Of a stretch of DNA of 20,301 nucleotides, positions 16,823-20,301 are shown piece by piece. Both the position numbers and the translations under genes were made by a program. Position 1 is the first letter of the stretch. Every line of letters starts with the position of its first letter. The notes under the pieces were generated by a model. That model was not told the origin of the DNA, ran no database searches, and worked only from the letters and a program-made list of their open reading frames with translations. This DNA comes from Phycisphaerales bacterium (lineage in GTDB: Bacteria > Planctomycetota > Phycisphaerae > Phycisphaerales > UBA1924), in NCBI GenBank assembly GCA_016709445.1, contig JADJMV010000021.1, positions 1 to 20,301 of the forward strand, read 5' to 3'.

Positions 16823-17997
16823 ATGAGCAAGCCGGCAGACAACCCAGTTTTCACCCATCCCGGTGCCGGCCCGCTCGAAGCGCCCTGTCATCCACGAATG
16901 GCAGAAGCTTCGGCTCAAGGATGAGGATCTCGCCTCGCACTTCACGGATAAGCGCGGCAACGTGGGCGTGCTGCTCGGCGAGCCATCGGACTGGATCGTG
17001 GACGTGGACATCGACAACCTCGAGGCTCTCGCGATCGCTGAGGGCGTGCTGCCGCCGACCAGGGCGACATGGGGCCGGGAGTCCAAGCCGCGGTCCCATC
17101 GGCTCTACAGGCCTCCTCGCCCGCTGAAACGAAGAAGTGGCAGTCGAAGCCGCTCGGAATGATTGTCGAGATGCGTTCCACCGGATGCCAGACGATCGCC
17201 CCGGGGTCGGTGCATCCCAGCGGCGAGCCTGTCCGGTGGGACGACGACGGCGAGCCCGCGACCGTCGATCCTGAGTCGCTGATCGCCGATCTGGAGGAGC
17301 TCGTTCGCCGTGTGAAGATGGGCAAGGAGGCGTACAGAGGACATGTCTCTGCTGTCTCTGCTGTCTCTGTACGCTCTCCTCCCCATGCTGTCTCTGTACG
17401 GAGACAGGAGGTCGATCGGGACAGGCTGATCGGCGAACTGGCGATTACCGGGCCCGGTCAGTACGAAACGCAATCTTGGCGGGTTGCAAGGTACCTTGCG
17501 CTCAACTGTGGGCTGGCGCCTCGAGGCACGGCCGCATGTTCGCGAAGTGGGCCCGGGCAGTGGAGCCGTTCGCCCGCCGCACAACCGAGGAGGACTGGAC
17601 CGTGGATGATGTGGTCGAGGATGTCGCACGGAAGATGGTTCTCGCCGAGGTCCCGCTCGACGTGGACCTGGCGGCCGAGGCGTTCAGAGACGGCAGGGCG
17701 AGCCTCCTCCCGCCGAGGCACTCGAGGCGTTCGATGACCCCAGCCGGCACCGTCGCAGGCGTGTCGCTGCCTGGCACAGATGCGGAGGGCGAGACTTCTC
17801 ACTCAGCTGCTCCCAGGTGGCTCCCTTGGGCTGTGGGGCGAGTGTGATGACCCAGCCGATGGGGCCGAAGGCGTCGCCGAGCCTCACCTTGTGCTCAACG
17901 GCCTCGAACGCGAGGGCTCATCGTGGTGCACCAATCGCGCGCCCGGCCAAGCGGGGCAAGCCGGCATCGAAGAAGCCGATACACCGGTCGGTGTTAG
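16823..17997 (+). CDS. Bifunctional DNA primase/polymerase (Prim-Pol), frameshifted
   Basis: ATG at 16823 follows GAGGAG. After an early frame change: ARSKRPVIHEWQKLRLKDED, NVGVLLGEPSDWIVDVDIDN with the catalytic DxD (16988-17017), and the SHRLY motif (about 17095), then KPLGMIVEMRSTGCQTIAPG, all typical of the archaeo-eukaryotic-type Prim-Pol N-domain. Downstream are a helical region (VARYLALNCGL, WARAVEPFARRTTEEDWTVD, EVPLDVDLAAEAF) and what looks like a C-terminal winged helix: FSLSCSQVAPL, NGLEREGLIVVHQ, ending at an inferred TAG 17995-17997. No helicase domain is present. About 390 residues. It would prime and perhaps copy the element's DNA. The region after 17720 is the least certain, because the opposite strand also looks coding-like there. 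Confidence 0.75.
17330..17407 (+). repeat. Clustered direct and inverted repeats inside the Prim-Pol gene
   Basis: GTCTCTGCT repeats at 17345, 17354 and (partly) 17363. The 14-mer GCTGTCTCTGTACG occurs twice (17360-17373 and 17387-17400). GCGTACAGAG (17330-17339) is a perfect inverted copy of CTCTGTACGC (17365-17374). CTGTCTC (17388-17394) and GAGACAG (17401-17407) form a second hairpin. In protein they encode a Val-Ser-Ala linker (HVSAVSAVSV). Possible replication origin, protein-binding iterons or a small inserted repeat. Confidence 0.7.
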
Positions 17998-18285
17998 GTC
18001 GCCAGCGGTGGCGGACGTCGGCCAGCACTCGCGATGCCCCGGCGGAGGTCCTCGAGTCGCGAGCAGGCCGGTGCGCCCATGCCCAGCAGACTCTCAATCC
18101 GCTGCGTCCCCGCTGCGTCTCCGCGTATCAGCGTGGAATCGCCGCTTTCCGCGGATGCGGGGGCAGAATCGGGGCAACACCCTCGCTCACACGCGGACGC
18201 GAGGGGGCATGGGGGATTTCCACGAAGGCCTGGTAATCAGATGACCCCCTCACACCGCCAAAAGTCCTCGTGGCCTGAAATGACA
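17998..18285. other. Stretch with no certain gene between Prim-Pol and the next promoter
   Basis: No reading on the plus strand is convincing. The minus strand has coding-like pieces (RIESLLGMGAPACSRLEDL, VRHRWRPNTDRCIGFFDAGL) with a third-position GC bias, but broken by stops and without a recognisable family or start. It also holds a short tandem repeat (18099-18120). It could be a replication origin or regulatory region, or the remains of a minus-strand gene. Confidence 0.35.
18099..18120 (+). repeat. Tandem 11-base repeat
   Basis: CCGCTGCGTCC (18099-18109) is followed directly by CCGCTGCGTCT (18110-18120). The period is 11, the same as in the repeats at 15243, but the sequence is different. 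Confidence 0.5.
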
Positions 18286-18313
18286 TGGACACCCCGCCCA
18301 TTTGGGGTAAGAT
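18286..18313 (+). promoter_or_regulatory. Candidate promoter for the second plus-strand gene block
   Basis: TGGACA (18286-18291, 5 of 6 to the -35 consensus) and TAAGAT (18308-18313, 4 of 6 to the -10) are 16 bases apart, in a locally AT-richer stretch upstream of the ATG at 18357. Confidence 0.5.
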
Positions 18314-18323
18314 GATCGGATCG

Positions 18324-18337
18324 GTAGCCTCGGCTAC
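18324..18337. promoter_or_regulatory. Perfect palindrome at the predicted start of transcription (operator candidate)
   Basis: GTAGCC TC GGCTAC: two perfect 6-base arms with a 2-base centre, 11 bases downstream of the -10 at 18308-18313. The position suits a repressor operator. As an RNA hairpin the loop would be too small, and no T-run follows, so a terminator is unlikely. Confidence 0.45.
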
Positions 18338-18356
18338 ATTGGCGCAAGGCACGACC

Positions 18357-18597
18357 ATGCCCACGCAGCGAACCTCAGTCAGAACTTCTGACCCGCCTTC
18401 GACGGTATCTCCGTCTCGAGGGCGATGGGCGGGCGCGGCCCACGGCACTTGATCCACTCCCGAAGCCTGCCGACCCGGACGAGGTTCGGCGTGTGGCGGG
18501 TGCGTCGCGCCTGCTCGAGCTTCATGGCCTTCGCGCGCTTCCCGAGGTGGTGACCGAGCCTGGAATCGGTGCCGAGGAGGGCGGCCGCGATGCCTGA
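18357..18597 (+). CDS. Possible small protein of unknown function (strand uncertain)
   Basis: Follows the candidate promoter. ATG 18357 opens MPTQRTSVR. With one frame change the coding reading is ELLTRLRRYLRLEGDGRARP, then EVRRVAGASRLLELHGLRAL, ending at TGA 18595-18597, which overlaps the ATG of the next gene. No family recognised. Against it, the same codon register on the minus strand (ending at 18379) reads HHLGKRAKAMKLEQARRTRH and LVRVGRLREWIKC, and has the higher third-position GC. Operon logic favours plus; codon bias favours minus. Confidence 0.35.
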
Positions 18598-18795
18598 GCG
18601 CCGATCAGTATCGAGGAGTTCGACCGTCTCGGCGAGAGGCCGCGAAGTCCGGCTCCGGCCCGTTTCAGACCAAGTGTAGGCTGCTCGACGCCCTGGCGTC
18701 CACACGCACCGGGGCGCGCTACGAGACCATCCGCCGCGTCGGCCTGACCAACTTGCGGTGCTTCCGGACCGTTGTCCACCGCGCCCACGGGGTGA
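18590..18795 (+). CDS. Small HTH-like protein of unknown function, frameshifted
   Basis: ATG at 18590 has a strong GAGGAGG ribosome-binding site about 8 bases upstream. Reading with frame changes: MPER, ISIEEFDRLGERPRSPAPAR, then CRLLDALASTRTGARYETIR with RVGLTNLRCFRTVVHRAHG and an inferred TGA at 18793-18795. Third-position GC is about 90 percent in the last part, and the helix-turn-helix-like LDALAST...LTNLRCF pattern suggests DNA binding. No named family. Confidence 0.5.
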
Positions 18796-18805
18796 GGAGA
18801 CGATC

Positions 18806-19150
18806 ATGCCACGAGGTTTCGACCCGATCGAGCACGGCATTCTCGCGGCTCAAGCCCGAGACCGGACGCTGGAGCGGAGCGTCGCTGATCTACTCGACTG
18901 TTGGATCGGGTGGCTTCGTGCGATCTTGAGGGCGAGACTCCGGCCGATGGGGACGTTCGGCGGTTCGTCGATCTGACCCAGGAGGGTCTCCCGCCCGGCG
19001 TGGACGTGTTCGCGCCGGGGTCGGCAAAGCGGCTCAGCGGTGGACGAGGCGAAGCTCCTCGCGAGCGCGGCACAGATCCTCTCGACCCGCCGCGCTGGCG
19101 GAGGTGCGAAGTTGCTCTCGGTGGGAGGGTCGCCCACCGGAGATCCGTGA
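18806..19150 (+). CDS. Unknown small protein, frameshifted
   Basis: GAGGAGA precedes ATG 18806 by 5-6 bases. MPRGFDPIEHGILAAQARDR and TLERSVADLL continue, in the next frame, as DRVASCDLEGETPADGDVRR and FVDLTQEGLPPGVDVFAPG, then return as VDEAKLLASAAQILSTRRAG and LLSVGGSPTGDP to TGA 19148-19150. About 115 residues, soluble, no membrane segment, no recognised family. Both neighbours overlap it or lie within a few bases, so it is part of a compact operon. Confidence 0.5.
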
Positions 19151-19391
19151 AGTCAATCGATGCGGTGAAGCGCGACTTTGGAGGCTGGCGAGCCGATCCG
19201 GCCGGATGCGGAACCTCTTCCGGGCCGCTGGAGAGTTCGCTGTCTGCGGAGGCCAAGCGGGCCGGTTTGCGGTCCCGTTTGGAGCAGATGCTGCGGCAGA
19301 GCTGGCTGCACCGGCTGGCGAGCTACGACGAGACCAACCCGGACCCCGCGCGTGTCTGGGCTGCGCGCCTGATCTGCCGAGGTCAGCATGA
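19147..19391 (+). CDS. Unknown small protein
   Basis: GTG at 19147 overlaps the upstream stop (GTGA). VKSIDAVKRDFGGWRADPAG leads into a helical, basic part: AEAKRAGLRSRLEQMLRQSW and LHRLASYDETNPDPARVWAA. The third-position GC of the second half is typical of the element's genes. The stop at 19389-19391 requires a late frame change. About 81 residues. Not recognised. Confidence 0.45.
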
Positions 19392-19405
19392 GCGGAGGAG
19401 TACCG

Positions 19406-19608
19406 ATGTCCACGAGCACCGCGATCACCGACACGACCACCTACCCGGCGTTCGCCAGCAAGGCGGCATTCCTCGCCGAGCTGGTGACGCTCTCGACCGG
19501 CAGGGCCAGTCACAGCTCCCCAACGAGCGTTTCACCGAGACGATCTGGCGACTGAGCAACACGGACACCAGCGGATGGGCGGACCCAACGGCGCGACACG
19601 ATGATTGA
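19406..19608 (+). CDS. Unknown small protein with strong ribosome-binding site
   Basis: GGAGGAG (19394-19400) precedes the ATG at 19406 at good spacing. MSTSTAITDTTTYPAFASKA, AFLAELVTLSTG, then after one frame change QSQLPNERFTETIWRLSNTD and TSGWADPTARHDD to TGA 19606-19608. About 67 residues, Thr/Ser-rich N-terminus, no transmembrane segment. Not recognised. Confidence 0.55.
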
Positions 19609-19889
19609 CAAACCCAGCAAGCGAACCCGCGGCCCGGGCCGCCGATCTCCGAGAAGAACGTCGAGCCCTCGATCGGCACATCAACGCGCGCTGGAAGGCG
19701 CATGCCGCGGGTGAGATCGACCTGAGCGCGGCCGAACTGGGCGATCCGGAAGCGGCTGAAGGATCTGCCCACTCGCCACGCGCGCCTGACGGTCTCCTCG
19801 AAGAGGCTCGCCGGCGGATGGTGCGGTTCAAGGGGAGCGTGACTCCGAGAACAACCCGCTCCGGCCGCGCGGATGGACGGAGGGCGTAG
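19601..19889 (+). CDS. Unknown small helical protein
   Basis: ATG at 19601 overlaps the upstream stop. After a one-base shift the body reads NPASEPAARAADLREERRAL, DRHINARWKAHAAGEIDLSA, an alpha-helical, charged segment. Two ends are possible: AIRKRLKDLPTRHARLTVSS to TGA 19840-19842, or GLLEEARRRMVRFKG to TAG 19887-19889. No family recognised. Confidence 0.45.
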
Positions 19890-20213
19890 GTCGTGACCGT
19901 GTCGAGGGGGCCGTGGACGATGCCGAGTCAGCACCGGAAGATCCGCCGCCCCTCGAAGAGCGCGAACTCCTCGGCACCGCGGGCTGTGCGCCGTGCTAGG
20001 CATCGACCGGAACACCTCATTGCGTGGAGATCAGGCGGGGTCATCCCGGCGCCCGTGGATCTGCCGATGCGGGATTGCCGTGGCGGCCGCCGGGGCTGGC
20101 GGATGGATCGACGCCGGCCTGCCGCCCCGCTCGTCGTGGGACTGGCACCCGGGGTGGTGCTGGACCTCGGAGCGGTACGTCGAGCTCCTGGCCGGGCAGG
20201 TCGCCAGCGATGA
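19873..20213 (+). CDS. AlpA/excisionase-like HTH protein, frameshifted
   Basis: An acidic N-terminal part (DRVEGAVDDAESAPEDPPPL, EERELLG) leads into an HTH with wing: CAVLGIDRNT, LIAWRSGGVIPAPVDL, then WIDAGLPPRSSWDW, the pattern of AlpA-like regulators that end in an AWIxAGxPPR tail. ERYVELLAGQVASDD follows. The start lies between 19873 and 19893. TGA 20211-20213 overlaps the next ATG. At least two frame changes. Likely a transcription or excision regulator of the element. Confidence 0.5.
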
Positions 20214-20301
20214 CCGACCAACTCGCGGAGGCGAGGGCGGACCCCTGGCGGCGGGGAGCGGATGGTCAGAGTCGGGCAGGAGTGAGCGAATGTTCGCATT
20301 T
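20210..20301 (+). CDS. Start of an unknown gene, cut by the window end
   Basis: ATG at 20210 overlaps the upstream TGA (ATGA) and opens MTDQLAEARADPWRRGADGQ. Only about 30 codons are visible, too few to identify. Confidence 0.4.
   Translation, partial: MTDQLAEARADPWRRGADGQSRAGVSECSH

Larger units (their letters stand above)
12890..20301. mobile_element. Integrated mobile element, left end at tRNA-Tyr, right end outside window
   Basis: From the tRNA-Tyr 3' end onward the content changes from metabolic genes to a tyrosine integrase, a repressor-like HTH protein, excisionase-like HTH proteins, a ParB-domain protein, a primase-polymerase and many short overlapping unknown genes. This is the typical integration, control and replication end of a phage, phage satellite or integrative plasmid. 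No capsid, tail, terminase, relaxase or type IV secretion gene is seen in the window. Confidence 0.75.

Noticed and set aside
18279..18314. Tiny frame MTWTPRPFGVR
   Set aside because: It overlaps the better-supported promoter hexamers and has no ribosome-binding site.
1..20301. CRISPR array, rRNA genes or transposase
   Set aside because: No evenly spaced repeats with unique spacers, no rRNA motifs and no transposase DDE or serine-recombinase motifs were seen. The only recombinase is the tyrosine integrase.

Overview
The window is very GC-rich bacterial DNA (codon third positions mostly G or C) with no plastid or eukaryotic signs. Gene content suggests a Planctomycetes-type bacterium (possibly Phycisphaerae-like): many AlpA/excisionase-like DNA-binding proteins, a lysine 2,3-aminomutase next to ATP-grasp ligases, and tRNAs without an encoded CCA. 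This placement is an inference from gene style and is weak. The sequence carries many apparent +1/-1 frameshifts. In almost every gene, family-typical sequence continues in another frame across a G/C run. I read most of these as sequencing or assembly indels, not as mass pseudogenisation, and give joined gene extents.

Region 1 (65-4276, + strand): a tight, overlapping operon of a radical-SAM lysine 2,3-aminomutase (KamA/AblA type), a small cysteine-rich YkgJ-family protein, a D-Ala-D-Ala-ligase-like ATP-grasp enzyme, and a second ATP-grasp enzyme fused to a GNAT acetyltransferase. Together they look like a pathway that makes beta-lysine and then ligates and acetylates it. The product is unknown.

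Region 2 (4593-12378, + strand): a second run of overlapping genes that looks like cell-surface glycan or phospho-glycan synthesis. It holds a polytopic membrane protein with a C-terminal soluble domain, a GtrA membrane domain fused to a ribulose-phosphate-3-epimerase-like barrel, a nucleotidyltransferase fused to a histidine phosphatase, an NDP-sugar pyrophosphorylase, a second GtrA protein, a GDPD-like phosphodiesterase, a GT2 glycosyltransferase that lacks its middle, and a 2H phosphoesterase.

Region 3 (12431-12909): a promoter -10 element and three tRNA genes, Val(GAC), Thr(TGT) and Tyr(GTA).

Region 4 (about 12890-20301, continuing past the window): an integrated mobile element lying against the 3' end of tRNA-Tyr. 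A tyrosine integrase and a small HTH regulator are on the minus strand. They diverge from a plus-strand row of small DNA-binding proteins, a ParB-domain protein and a primase-polymerase, followed by further small cargo or regulatory genes. Direct repeats at 15243-15275, 17330-17407 and 18099-18120 are candidate iterons or operators. No phage structural genes are visible, so a phage satellite, an integrative plasmid-like element or the early end of a prophage are all possible.
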